Positions 54,015 to 64,000 of a stretch of DNA of 64,000 nucleotides are shown in pieces. Positions within the stretch are counted from its first letter, which is position 1, and the number at the start of each line of letters is the position of its first letter. The translations under genes and the position numbers were made by a program. Under the pieces are notes generated by a model that saw only the letters and a list, made by a program, of their open reading frames with translations, did not search any database and had not been told where the DNA came from. Origin of the DNA: Fidelibacterota bacterium (GTDB lineage: Bacteria > Pseudomonadota > Alphaproteobacteria > Rhodospirillales > Rhodospirillaceae); the NCBI GenBank assembly GCA_947475295.1, contig CANJLF010000012.1, positions 25,908 through 89,907 of the forward strand, given 5' to 3'.

Positions 54015-54470
54015 ATGGCCGTCCTCAAGCTTTCACCGAACCAGCCCGGCATAGCCAAACTTCTGGCGGAGAGCGACGCTTACATGGCTGGGCTTTACCC
54101 TGCCGAAAGCAATCATTTGACAGACATTAGGGCGCTTTCCGATCCATCCACTACATTGGTTGGAATCGTTGAAAAGGATGAGGTTGTCGCGTGCGGTGCG
54201 CTCGTTAGACAGAAGAACGGTTACGCCGAATTGAAGAGGATGTTTGTACCTAAGGACCTGCGCGGCAGGGGATATGGGAAAAAGATTCTGCACGAGCTGA
54301 TGTCTATCGCCGATACGGAGAATCTCACGTTGCGCTTGGAAACCGGGACTAAGCAGCCGGAGGCGATCAGTCTATATCAATCGCACGGTTTCGTCGGCAT
54401 TGAGGCCTTCGAGCCCTACGGACCCGATCCATTAAGTGTTTTTATGGAACGGGCGAAGTACGCCCGTTGA
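54015..54470 (+). CDS. GNAT-family N-acetyltransferase
   Basis: 151 residues with the acetyl-CoA-binding motif A RMFVPKDLRGRGYGKKIL and motif B region (LRLETGTKQPEAISLYQSHGFV). About ten residues before motif A, VVACGALVRQKNGYAELKRM gives the usual beta strands. Substrate unknown; the fold resembles YafP/YjhQ-type small acetyltransferases. Lone plus-strand gene between two minus-strand blocks. Its base composition looks somewhat lower in GC than its neighbours. Confidence 0.85.
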   Translation: MAVLKLSPNQPGIAKLLAESDAYMAGLYPAESNHLTDIRALSDPSTTLVGIVEKDEVVACGALVRQKNGYAELKRMFVPKDLRGRGYGKKILHELMSIADTENLTLRLETGTKQPEAISLYQSHGFVGIEAFEPYGPDPLSVFMERAKYAR

Positions 54471-54474
54471 GAAG

Positions 54475-56028
<1,554 letters not shown>

Positions 56029-56037
56029 ACTCTTCCT

Positions 56038-57327
56038 TTAGGAAATCCGTTCAAGAACCGCCACAAAAAATCCATCGGTGCCGTAGCGGTGGGGCGTCAG
56101 GGTCAGGAAGGCGTCGTCCGTCGGGCACGGCGTGGGAAGAACAACGCTCCACACATCCTTCACGGGCACCACTTTAAAGTCGAGATGACGGGTCAGGAAA
56201 GCCTCGACCCGCTGGGTGTTTTCCTCGGGTAGCAGCGAACAGGTGGCATAGATCAGCCGCCCGCCCAGTTTCACCAGGGGCGCGCCTTGGTCCAGCACGC
56301 CGTCCTGGGTGGCCCGTAGATTCTCCAGATTTTCCGGCTTCAGATGCCAGCGCGCATCGGGATTGCGCCGCCAGGCTCCGGTGCCGGAACAGGGCGCGTC
56401 CACCAGCACACGGTCAAAGGTGCCGGCCTGGCGTTTGATCCACTTATCGTTGTCTTCGAGAATACGCAGCGTGGCGTTATGAACCCCGGCGCGGCGCAAG
56501 CGCAATTTGGAGCGCTCGAGGCGGCCCACGGACACATCGCAAGCCGTGATCTGACCTTTGTTTTGCATGGCGGCGGCGATGGCGAGCGTCTTGCCGCCGG
56601 CCCCGGCGCAAAGATCGAGCACCTTGAAGCCGGGCTTGGCATCCACCAGCTGCGCGCAAAGCTGCGAGGCTTCGTCCTGCACTTCGAACAGGCCGTCGCG
56701 AAAACCGGCATGATCGCCGAGGCTGATGCGCGCCGGCAGCCGCACGCCCAGGGGCGACAGCGGCGTGGGACTGGCTTTCAAATCCTCGGCGGTGAGATTG
56801 GCCAGAACTTCGTCGCGCGTAGCCTTCAGGGTGTTGACGCGCAAATCCAGTGCCGCTTCGCTGTCGAGCGCGGCCAGCTCCGCGTCGGCCTCAGGCCCGA
56901 AAGCCGCGTCGAATTTTTCCAACAGCCACCAGGGACATTCCAGTTTGACTTCCCGCGGCATGGTGCTGTCGTCGCGGGTCGTGACGCGTTCAATCATGCG
57001 CCGTTCATTGCCGGCCAGCGGCGACGGCCCGTTTTTGGCGCCTGAATAAAGTCCGGCAATGGCGTCGGTCGACCGACCCTCGCCGCGCGCAAGGTTGGCC
57101 GCCACAAACAAGCGGCCCGACGGATGATCGGTGCCCAAGGCCCAGCCCAGCCGCGCACGGTGGCGCAGCACGCGCCAAATCTGGTCGGAGACTGAACGGC
57201 GGTCGCCGGCGCCGATAAAACGCCGGTTGCGGAAATAGGCCGAGATGACGCCGTCCGCAGCGCGATCGGTCGCGAGGACCTCGTCTAATAGCTCAATGGC
57301 GGCTTGAAGGCGAGCGGCGGGTGTCAT
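56038..57327 (-). CDS. RsmB/NOP2-type RNA m5C methyltransferase
   Basis: 429 residues. Motif I for SAM is VLDLCAGAGGKTLAIAAAM, the first cysteine sits in VDAPCSGTGAWRRNPDARW and the second in ATCSLLPEENTQRV, the two cysteines used by m5C-RNA methyltransferases. The N-terminal helical domain (LLDEVLATDRAADGVISAYFRNRRFIGAGDRR) resembles the NusB-like part of RsmB, making 16S rRNA C967 the likely target. It lies between guaB and guaA, a common alphaproteobacterial order. Confidence 0.9.
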   Translation of the reverse strand: MTPAARLQAAIELLDEVLATDRAADGVISAYFRNRRFIGAGDRRSVSDQIWRVLRHRARLGWALGTDHPSGRLFVAANLARGEGRSTDAIAGLYSGAKNGPSPLAGNERRMIERVTTRDDSTMPREVKLECPWWLLEKFDAAFGPEADAELAALDSEAALDLRVNTLKATRDEVLANLTAEDLKASPTPLSPLGVRLPARISLGDHAGFRDGLFEVQDEASQLCAQLVDAKPGFKVLDLCAGAGGKTLAIAAAMQNKGQITACDVSVGRLERSKLRLRRAGVHNATLRILEDNDKWIKRQAGTFDRVLVDAPCSGTGAWRRNPDARWHLKPENLENLRATQDGVLDQGAPLVKLGGRLIYATCSLLPEENTQRVEAFLTRHLDFKVVPVKDVWSVVLPTPCPTDDAFLTLTPHRYGTDGFFVAVLERIS

Positions 57328-57384
57328 GATTCTGCGCCCGCCTGTCGGCGGAAGGCCGACAAATATAAAGGCGCGGGCTGATGG

Positions 57385-58992
<1,608 letters not shown>

Positions 58993-59754
58993 TTAACCTT
59001 TGAAATCAAAGCCCACGACGTAGACCTCGGCCGATTCCTTGCGGCTGGCGGGGGGCTTGGCGTGGCGCACGGCGCCGCAGCGGGCTTTGATCTGTTTCAG
59101 AAGGCCGGCCTCGGTGCCGCCCTGGAAGACCTTGCAGACAAATACGCCGCCGGGGGCCAGGACCTCCTCGGCGAACATCCAGGCGGTCTCGGCCAGCGCC
59201 ATGATCCGGATGTGATCCGTGGGCCCGTGGCCGGTGGTGGGCGCGGCCATGTCGCTGAGCACCACATTGGCTTTGCCGCCAAGGGCCTGTTTCAGGGCAT
59301 CGGGCGCGCCGGGATCGAGAAAGTCCAAGGTCATGCAGGTGGCGTTGGCGACCGGCTCCCATTCATTGATGTCGATGCCGATCACCACGCCGCCGCCGGG
59401 CGCACCGGCCTTGACGCGGTTCACGGCGATTTGCGTCCAGCCGCCGGGGGCCGCGCCCAAATCGACCACGCGTTTGCCTTTGCTGAGAAAACGGAAACGA
59501 TCGTCCAGTTCCATCAGCTTGAAGGCGGCGCGGCTGCGAAAGCCTTCGGCCTTGGCCCGCAACACATAGGGATCGTTCAGCTGGCGTTGCAGCCAGCGCT
59601 GCGAGCCGACCGTTCGCCCTTCCGAGGTTTTGACGCGCACCGTCAGGCCGCGCATGCCGCCTGTGTGCCTGCTGCCACCTTTAGCCTTTTTGCTATTGGG
59701 AGCGCCGCCCCTCGCACCACTCTTGGAGCCGCCGCCGCGTTTGCCTTGCGTCAT
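58993..59754 (-). CDS. rlmE: 23S rRNA (U2552) 2'-O-methyltransferase RlmE (FtsJ)
   Basis: About 253 residues. The N-terminus is basic and Gly-rich (GKRGGGSKSGARGG). SRAAFKLMELDDRF and VVDLGAAPGGWTQIAV mark the FtsJ fold; ID of the K-D-K-E tetrad: Lys in AAFKLME, Asp in VVLSDMAAP, Lys in FVCKVFQGG, and Glu near the end (ESAEVYVV). It methylates 23S rRNA in the peptidyl-transferase A-loop. Start 59754 chosen; ppx lies 10 bp upstream. Confidence 0.94.
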   Translation of the reverse strand: MTQGKRGGGSKSGARGGAPNSKKAKGGSRHTGGMRGLTVRVKTSEGRTVGSQRWLQRQLNDPYVLRAKAEGFRSRAAFKLMELDDRFRFLSKGKRVVDLGAAPGGWTQIAVNRVKAGAPGGGVVIGIDINEWEPVANATCMTLDFLDPGAPDALKQALGGKANVVLSDMAAPTTGHGPTDHIRIMALAETAWMFAEEVLAPGGVFVCKVFQGGTEAGLLKQIKARCGAVRHAKPPASRKESAEVYVVGFDFKG

Positions 59755-59764
59755 TAAGGCGGGC

Positions 59765-60982
59765 TCATATAGGCGACAGCGGCATTTGCGCCGGTACGGC
59801 GTGCATGCGCCCGGGCTCCACATGCAGGTTCGCGGGATGGATCAAATCCATCAAGAGACCTTCGCGCAGGCCCCGGTCGGCGACTTTCAAATGGCCCACG
59901 GGCCACATATGACAGATGGCTTCGAGAATGGCGCAGCCCGCGAGCATGAGGTCGGCACGCTGCCAGCCGATGCAAGGCTCGGCCGCGCGCTGCTGCAAGG
60001 TCTTGCCGCACAGGGATTGACTGGTGGCGTGCAAAGCATCGAATTGCAGCGTCAAGCCGTCGACGGCGGCGCGGTCATAGCGTTCCAGGCCCAGGTGAAG
60101 GCCCCCGAGTGTTGTGACGGTGCCCGACGTGCCGATCATCTGCACCACGCCGGCGGCGATCTTTTCGCGGATGCCATGGGCGGCCTCAAAGGGCTCCAGC
60201 AGTTTCTGCACGCGCTCGGACACGGCTTGATAGGTGCGCCCGCAAAGGTCGCCGCCGCCGCAATCCTCGGCCACGGTGACAACGCCCATGGGCAGCGAGA
60301 TGCAGCCCTGCACCGCGAGACTGTGCTTATTGGCGACCTGCACGAACAAGACTTCCGTCGATCCGCCGCCGATGTCGAAGATCAGCGCATAGGGCACCTC
60401 GAAATCGAGCAGCGCCGCACAACCCTTCAGGGCAAGCGTGGCTTCTTCGTGAGCCGAAATGATTTCCAAGGACAGGCCGGTCTCGCGCGTGACGCGGTCG
60501 AGGAACTCGCCGCAGTTGACGGCGCGGCGGCAGGCTTCCGTCGCCACCTGGCGCGAGGCGCTGACCCGGCGGCGCTCCATCTTGTCGGCGCAGCATTTCA
60601 GGGCATCGATGGTGCGGTCCATGGCGTCGTCGGACAGCCGGCCCGAGCCGCTGACGCCCTCGCCTAATCGGGTGATGCGCGAGAAGGAATCGATGACGCG
60701 GAATTCGGTGCGGTTGGCCTCAAAGTGACCACTGTCATGGGGGGTGGGACGCGCCACCAGCATGCGGCAGTTATTGGTGCCGAGGTCGATGGCGGCGAAA
60801 ATCTGGCTCTGCCCGCCTACAGCCGCGACCGCGCCGCCGGCCCCTTCGGGACCCGCGGCGGTCGGCGCGGAACCGCGGCCGGACCGTCGATCGTCGGTCA
60901 TCGCATCGAACCTTTTCTCGACGGCCGCAGCGCGAGCCCCCGCGCCAGCCTGCCGTCGACCCAATTGAACATATAAGGTCAT
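59765..60982 (-). CDS. Ppx/GppA family phosphatase
   Basis: 405 residues of the actin-like exopolyphosphatase/guanosine pentaphosphatase family. The ATPase-like motifs are FAAIDLGTNNCRMLVARP and ALIFDIGGGSTEVLF; the catalytic glutamate region is ISAHEEATLALKG. The C-terminal HD-like domain of longer Ppx proteins is absent, giving the short form common in alphaproteobacteria. The first 50 residues are low-complexity (GAGARAAAVEKR and a Gly/Pro stretch), and the true start may be later. It precedes rlmE with a short gap, a conserved pairing. Confidence 0.88.
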   Translation of the reverse strand: MTLYVQLGRRQAGAGARAAAVEKRFDAMTDDRRSGRGSAPTAAGPEGAGGAVAAVGGQSQIFAAIDLGTNNCRMLVARPTPHDSGHFEANRTEFRVIDSFSRITRLGEGVSGSGRLSDDAMDRTIDALKCCADKMERRRVSASRQVATEACRRAVNCGEFLDRVTRETGLSLEIISAHEEATLALKGCAALLDFEVPYALIFDIGGGSTEVLFVQVANKHSLAVQGCISLPMGVVTVAEDCGGGDLCGRTYQAVSERVQKLLEPFEAAHGIREKIAAGVVQMIGTSGTVTTLGGLHLGLERYDRAAVDGLTLQFDALHATSQSLCGKTLQQRAAEPCIGWQRADLMLAGCAILEAICHMWPVGHLKVADRGLREGLLMDLIHPANLHVEPGRMHAVPAQMPLSPI

Positions 60983-61129
60983 GCTATCGGCTTCGTCTCC
61001 CGGGGGAAAGGGTCCCTTGACGAGGGCAGCCCGGGGGAAAGGCGCCGCGGGAATTGCGTTATGCCGGAATTACCTTGAAACCTGCGGCGGTTTCGACAAG
61101 TATCCCGCCCTTCCACGGCCCGGCCCGGG

Positions 61130-61158
61130 CTCTTATATTATAAGAGGCGCCTCTCTGC
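61130..61158 (+). promoter_or_regulatory. Probable promoter -10 region of the tRNA gene
   Basis: TATATT (61134-61139) lies 20 bases before the tRNA 5' end, with a weak TTCCAC at 61112-61117 as -35. It sits in a short CTCTTAT/ATAAGAG inverted repeat (61130-61146). Assigned by position only. Confidence 0.35.
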
Positions 61159-61232
61159 TGGGGGATCGTCTAACGGTAGGACCGCGGACTCTGACTCCGC
61201 TAGTCTAGGTTCGAATCCTAGTCCCCCAGCCA
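61159..61232 (+). tRNA. tRNA-Gln (anticodon CTG)
   Basis: Acceptor TGGGGGA (61159-61165) pairs with TCCCCCA (61222-61228), then the G discriminator and an encoded CCA. The anticodon stem GCGGA/TCCGC encloses CTCTGAC, anticodon CTG, giving glutamine. The T arm shows the usual GGTTCGAATCC loop. The 3' end overlaps the last codons of the convergent serine recombinase gene, a hallmark of an integration target. Confidence 0.95.
61218..61232. other. Predicted recombination core at tRNA 3' end (attL side)
   Basis: These 15 bases (CTAGTCCCCCAGCCA) belong to both the tRNA 3' end and the stop plus last four codons of the recombinase gene. This is the expected crossover end of an integrated element; a second copy should lie at its other end, outside the window. 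It is inferred from gene layout only. Confidence 0.4.
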
Positions 61233-62699
61233 ACTTGCATAAGTGCGCCGATTGACCATCAGGTCGAAGGGCGAACGCAAGGAAAACTCTAGCTTTTTGC
61301 CCTTCAAAGCCAAGTTCGAAAAGACAAAGGCGATCAGCTGACGCTTTTGCTCGATTTTCGAACGCTCGAAGATCGCGGCAGCACGGGAAGCCACGGAAAT
61401 CAGGCTTTCCAGCGTTGTCCTGAACTCATCCCGGCCCTTGCTGTGCTGTTCGATCAGCATCCGCTGCTCAGTCTGCTTGTGCTTCAGCTCAAGCGCTTTT
61501 TTGTCGTACTCACTCTGCGTAATACTCTGGTCGAGACGCATGTCGAGCAAGGTCGATAAGCTCCGCTCAGTCTTGTCCAGTTCGGCCCGCAGGCCTGCGA
61601 TAGCATCCAGGTGAAACTGGTTCTCAACGGCATGACCGGCCTTCATATGCTCCAACAGCGCACCCAGCAGCTTTTCGGGCACTTGGATCGAGCGGAACAC
61701 AACCTTGACCTGATCCAGCACTTCGCTTTCCGGTACGAACATTTTCTTCGACGGGTCGGCCGGATCGCGGCAGATCAAATAAACGTGTCGGCCCTTCTTC
61801 ACGTCGCAAGTGACCGTGCGGCCCGAGACAGCGCACTTCAGCAGACCTCGGAACACAAATGGCTTTTCGGAATAGCGCGTTGCCGTGGCGCGGGTACTGC
61901 CTTGCATGACGGCTTGGCAACGGTCCCAAAGCTCCTTGGTGATCAGGGCGTCATACTTGTGCGGCTGAAGTTGCCCCTTCACGTTCATTTCGCCGTAGTA
62001 GAAGGGGTTCTTGAGTATGTGCTGGATTTGGCTGGCTGAGAGCGTACCGCCCTTGCGGGTCTTATTGAGCAAGCCCCAGTCCTTGGCCTTCCGCGTTAGG
62101 TCGCCGCTGATGGAATCCGTGCCCTTGGCGTAATCCTCGAACAGCATACGGACCAAGAAAGCACGTTCCTTGTCGTGGATCAGCGTCGCCTTGCCGTTGG
62201 CATCGCGGGCGTTGAGATAGCCCAGCGGCGCTTTCCCGCCCCATTCACCGTTGCGGCGTTTGTATTCGAGGCTGCGCTTTACATTTTCAGAGAGATTGAG
62301 CACATAGGATTTTGCGCCCATGACCGAAAAGTCCCAGCGCAGGATATCCGAGCTAGTAGCGTTCTGATTGATCACCATGCCTTCGCGCACGAAATGAAGT
62401 TCAACCACGCCTTGGCGGCGCAACTCGTCGACCAGGACTGACTCTTTGAAGCTGCGCTGAAATCGGTCAACCGCGTCGGCGACAATGGCGACTGTCTCGC
62501 CCTGCGATTTGGCGAACTCCAGCATTGCCGTGAACTCTTTGCGCCCGCCCTTGGTCGAGGATTCGACCAGCTCGAACACCTTGATCACATCCAAGCCCTT
62601 GCGTTGGCAATGCTCGATAAGCCGCTGCCGTTGCGCGGCGATGGAATGGCCTTCTTCCTGTTCCTTGGTCGAAACGCGGGCGAGGATGATGGCCTTCAT
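61218..62699 (-). CDS. Large serine recombinase (integrase)
   Basis: 493 residues. The resolvase catalytic domain begins ARVSTKEQEEGHS with Arg8 and Ser10 as catalytic residues; AQRQRLIEHCQRKG and ADAVDRFQRS follow. The recombinase domain is at about 160-260 (GGKAPLGYL, LKNPFYYGEM). A zinc-ribbon-like segment LLKCAVSGRTVTC-LIC shows only three cysteines, and a long coiled coil lies at about 360-450. The reading frame appears intact. Its last codons and stop are inside the tRNA-Gln gene, so the gene points at the integration site. It starts 3 bp after higA, suggesting shared transcription with the toxin-antitoxin pair. Confidence 0.92.
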   Translation of the reverse strand: MKAIILARVSTKEQEEGHSIAAQRQRLIEHCQRKGLDVIKVFELVESSTKGGRKEFTAMLEFAKSQGETVAIVADAVDRFQRSFKESVLVDELRRQGVVELHFVREGMVINQNATSSDILRWDFSVMGAKSYVLNLSENVKRSLEYKRRNGEWGGKAPLGYLNARDANGKATLIHDKERAFLVRMLFEDYAKGTDSISGDLTRKAKDWGLLNKTRKGGTLSASQIQHILKNPFYYGEMNVKGQLQPHKYDALITKELWDRCQAVMQGSTRATATRYSEKPFVFRGLLKCAVSGRTVTCDVKKGRHVYLICRDPADPSKKMFVPESEVLDQVKVVFRSIQVPEKLLGALLEHMKAGHAVENQFHLDAIAGLRAELDKTERSLSTLLDMRLDQSITQSEYDKKALELKHKQTEQRMLIEQHSKGRDEFRTTLESLISVASRAAAIFERSKIEQKRQLIAFVFSNLALKGKKLEFSLRSPFDLMVNRRTYASWLGD

Positions 62700-62702
62700 G
62701 AC

Positions 62703-63005
62703 CTAAGCTGCTTTCCCGGGCTTATAGGGTTTGATCTTAGCGACTTCAGCCGCGATCTGCCGCTTAGCTTCCAGAGTGTCATGAGCGATCTGGAGGCGCT
62801 GGAAATAGCCTTCCGACAGCCGGAAGAACTTGCACAGGCGCAGGTCGGTGTCGGCGGTGATATCGCGGGTGCCGTTCACGATGGCATGGATGCGGTTACC
62901 CGGAACGCCAATGGCATGGGCCAGTTGGTTCTGGCTCAAGCCGATCTCGTTCAGAAACTCTTCCTTCAGGATTTCACCCGGATGCGGGTTACGAAGCTGG
63001 CCCAT
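62703..63005 (-). CDS. higA: HigA-family antitoxin
   Basis: 100 residues. XRE-type helix-turn-helix: HPGEILKEEFLNEIGLSQNQLAHAIGVPGNRIHAIVNGTRDITADTD is the HigA signature, and the rest is basic. HigA binds and blocks HigB and represses the promoter. The start at 63005 (MGQLRNPHPG) is preferred over an upstream frame overlapping higB. The toxin precedes the antitoxin, the usual higBA order. The recombinase gene follows 3 bp after its stop. Confidence 0.93.
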   Translation of the reverse strand: MGQLRNPHPGEILKEEFLNEIGLSQNQLAHAIGVPGNRIHAIVNGTRDITADTDLRLCKFFRLSEGYFQRLQIAHDTLEAKRQIAAEVAKIKPYKPGKAA

Positions 63006-63033
63006 GTTTACGTCCTTTGTCTCGCTACAGCCT

Positions 63034-63315
63034 TCAATGGTAGTCAGTGATTTCAACGTCCGTCGCATCACCTTCGGCCCACCTGAAACAAATGCGCCAC
63101 TGGTCGTTGATCCGAATGCTCATCTGCCCAGCGCGGTCACCTTTTAGAGCCTCCAGCCGGTTACCCGGCGGGTTGCGAAGGTCGTCCAGAGTCGCCGAGG
63201 CATCCAATTGGCGCAGCTTGCGCAAAGCCCGGTCCTGGATATCGCCCGGAAACTTCCGGCTAGCATTGCCATGCCAAATCCGTTCGGTTTCTTTACACGC
63301 GAACGAACGGATCAT
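63034..63315 (-). CDS. higB: HigB-type RelE-superfamily toxin
   Basis: 93 residues: RSFACKETERIWHG at the start, FPGDIQDRALRKLRQLDAS, and the C-terminal YSIRINDQWRICF-like segment QMSIRINDQWRICFRW. HigB cleaves ribosome-bound mRNA. All parts of the fold are present, so it should be active. It lies directly before higA, and the promoter -10 lies only about 12 bases before its ATG. Confidence 0.93.
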   Translation of the reverse strand: MIRSFACKETERIWHGNASRKFPGDIQDRALRKLRQLDASATLDDLRNPPGNRLEALKGDRAGQMSIRINDQWRICFRWAEGDATDVEITDYH

Positions 63316-63327
63316 CGACCGAGTCCA

Positions 63328-63356
63328 ATTATAGTGTGATACGCAGTACGTATCAA
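63328..63356 (-). promoter_or_regulatory. higBA promoter with embedded operator
   Basis: On the minus strand TTGATA (63351-63356) and TATAAT (63328-63333) are separated by exactly 17 bp, a near-perfect sigma-70 promoter. Between and overlapping them lies the inverted repeat GATACG-N5-CGTATC (63338-63354), the expected HigA operator. The predicted transcription start leaves only about six bases before the toxin ATG. Confidence 0.75.
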
Positions 63357-63362
63357 GGGGCT

Positions 63363-64000
63363 TTATTCCTTGGTTCGGCGGACGAGTTGCGCCTGCTTCG
63401 GGTCATAGACGTAACCGGTGATTGTACCGTCCTTGATCCTCTCGACCGCCTCATCGATTACAAAGCGAGGAACGAGAAACCACTCGCGCGGGGTAACCGG
63501 ATTCCCGAAACGATCCTTGATTTCGATATCCAGCCGCGCCGGGTCAAATATGCGGTGGATCACGTTTTCAAGCCCAATCCGGTTAATGTTGTAAAGCTCG
63601 TAGGTCGCGACGACCTCCACATCAGCCAGCAGATAAGTCGGATCGAGCTTCGCATTGGCGACACGCCGCGCCACATCGCCGCCGGTCACACCGATCTTGT
63701 GCAGCACCTCGCGATTCGCTGCGACCAATGGATGATCGGATTTACTGCGCAAGACATAGATAGTACCGCTCGCCAAGTCCCCGTCGTCATTTTGGCCGGT
63801 GAATAGCGGACCTGCATCGGGATCGGTGATGCGTCGCCCGGCACCGTCACGGTGAAGCGCGCGTTGCAAGGAGCGCAGGAGCACGTCGCTTTCCGTGGCA
63901 TTGTCGTAAATAACGCGTAAGCGGCTATCGCGTCTCTCGTATTGCGTGGTAAATTCCTCACCCATTTCCGCCACATAGGCGATTTGCCCGCCGACGATAA
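63363..64000 (-). CDS. GIY-YIG (T5orf172/MUG113-type) nuclease family protein, 5' end outside window
   Basis: The last 212 residues of a protein whose frame stays open to the right edge. The nuclease motif is GTIYVLRSKSDHP (GIY counterpart as T-I-Y-V-L), with K-I-G-V-T-G-G, and LENVIHRIFDPARLDI, seen in T5orf172/MUG113-like GIY-YIG proteins. These occur as cargo of mobile elements and defence loci. Upstream residues (EMGEEFTTQYERRDSRLRVI) belong to the same family. It is separated from higB by about 47 bp containing the higBA promoter, so it is likely an independent unit. Confidence 0.75.
   Translation of the reverse strand, partial: IVGGQIAYVAEMGEEFTTQYERRDSRLRVIYDNATESDVLLRSLQRALHRDGAGRRITDPDAGPLFTGQNDDGDLASGTIYVLRSKSDHPLVAANREVLHKIGVTGGDVARRVANAKLDPTYLLADVEVVATYELYNINRIGLENVIHRIFDPARLDIEIKDRFGNPVTPREWFLVPRFVIDEAVERIKDGTITGYVYDPKQAQLVRRTKE

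Overview
The window is GC-rich, densely coded and reads as ordinary chromosome of an alphaproteobacterium. The order is not assigned; a Rhodospirillales-like or Micropepsis-like lineage is only a guess. The assignment rests on gene order: lptD-surA-pdxA-rsmA, fabD-fabG-acpP-fabF-mltG with yicC-gmk, rpsF-rpsR-DUF2232-rplI, dnaB-alr-mlaEF-radA-cvpA-purF-SDR, yfgM-bamB-der, and a DUF2794 gene.

Layout. 1-2,163: the end of an OmpA-type gene, a secreted unknown, and lptF. 2,174-7,815: lptD, surA, pdxA, rsmA (outer-membrane assembly, vitamin B6, 16S rRNA dimethylation). 7,812-15,702, mostly minus strand: gmk, yicC, terC-like, mltG, fabF, acpP, fabG, fabD, with one plus-strand SDR gene. 16,024-18,395: ribosomal operon. 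18,529-22,607: a CobW-type metallochaperone with a WD40 partner, uppP, and two small paralogous membrane/coiled-coil genes. 22,823-32,418: a YgiD-like dioxygenase, dnaB, alr, a Mla-type ABC pair, radA, cvpA, purF, SDR. 32,671-38,339: a Do-like protease, then der, bamB and yfgM. 38,663-42,672: a small lipoprotein, DUF2794, a region with two copies of a palindromic repeat, and a divergent methyltransferase and TPR-glycosyltransferase pair.

42,792-50,897 is more accessory: a secreted tannase/feruloyl-esterase-like protein, a stop-interrupted reading frame whose C-terminus matches that esterase, a carboxylate transporter, a GntR regulator, a tricarballylate-dehydrogenase-like flavoprotein, and a TetR-YCII-SRPBCC operon with a visible operator. 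50,978-60,982 returns to housekeeping: purT, an ABC-F ATPase, GNAT, guaA, an RsmB-like methyltransferase, guaB, rlmE, ppx/gppA.

From tRNA-Gln(CTG) at 61,159 to the right edge the DNA looks like the left end of an integrated element: a large serine recombinase whose last codons lie inside the tRNA 3' end, a HigBA toxin-antitoxin pair directly upstream of it with a near-consensus promoter and an embedded palindrome, and a GIY-YIG-type nuclease running off the window.

The observations most worth following are the recombinase-HigBA arrangement at the tRNA, the covarying repeat pair at 39,699-39,867, the interrupted esterase-tail frame at 44,543-44,929, the DnaA-box-like cluster before dnaB, and the absence of lptG beside lptF. 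No search was run; all family assignments come from reading motifs.
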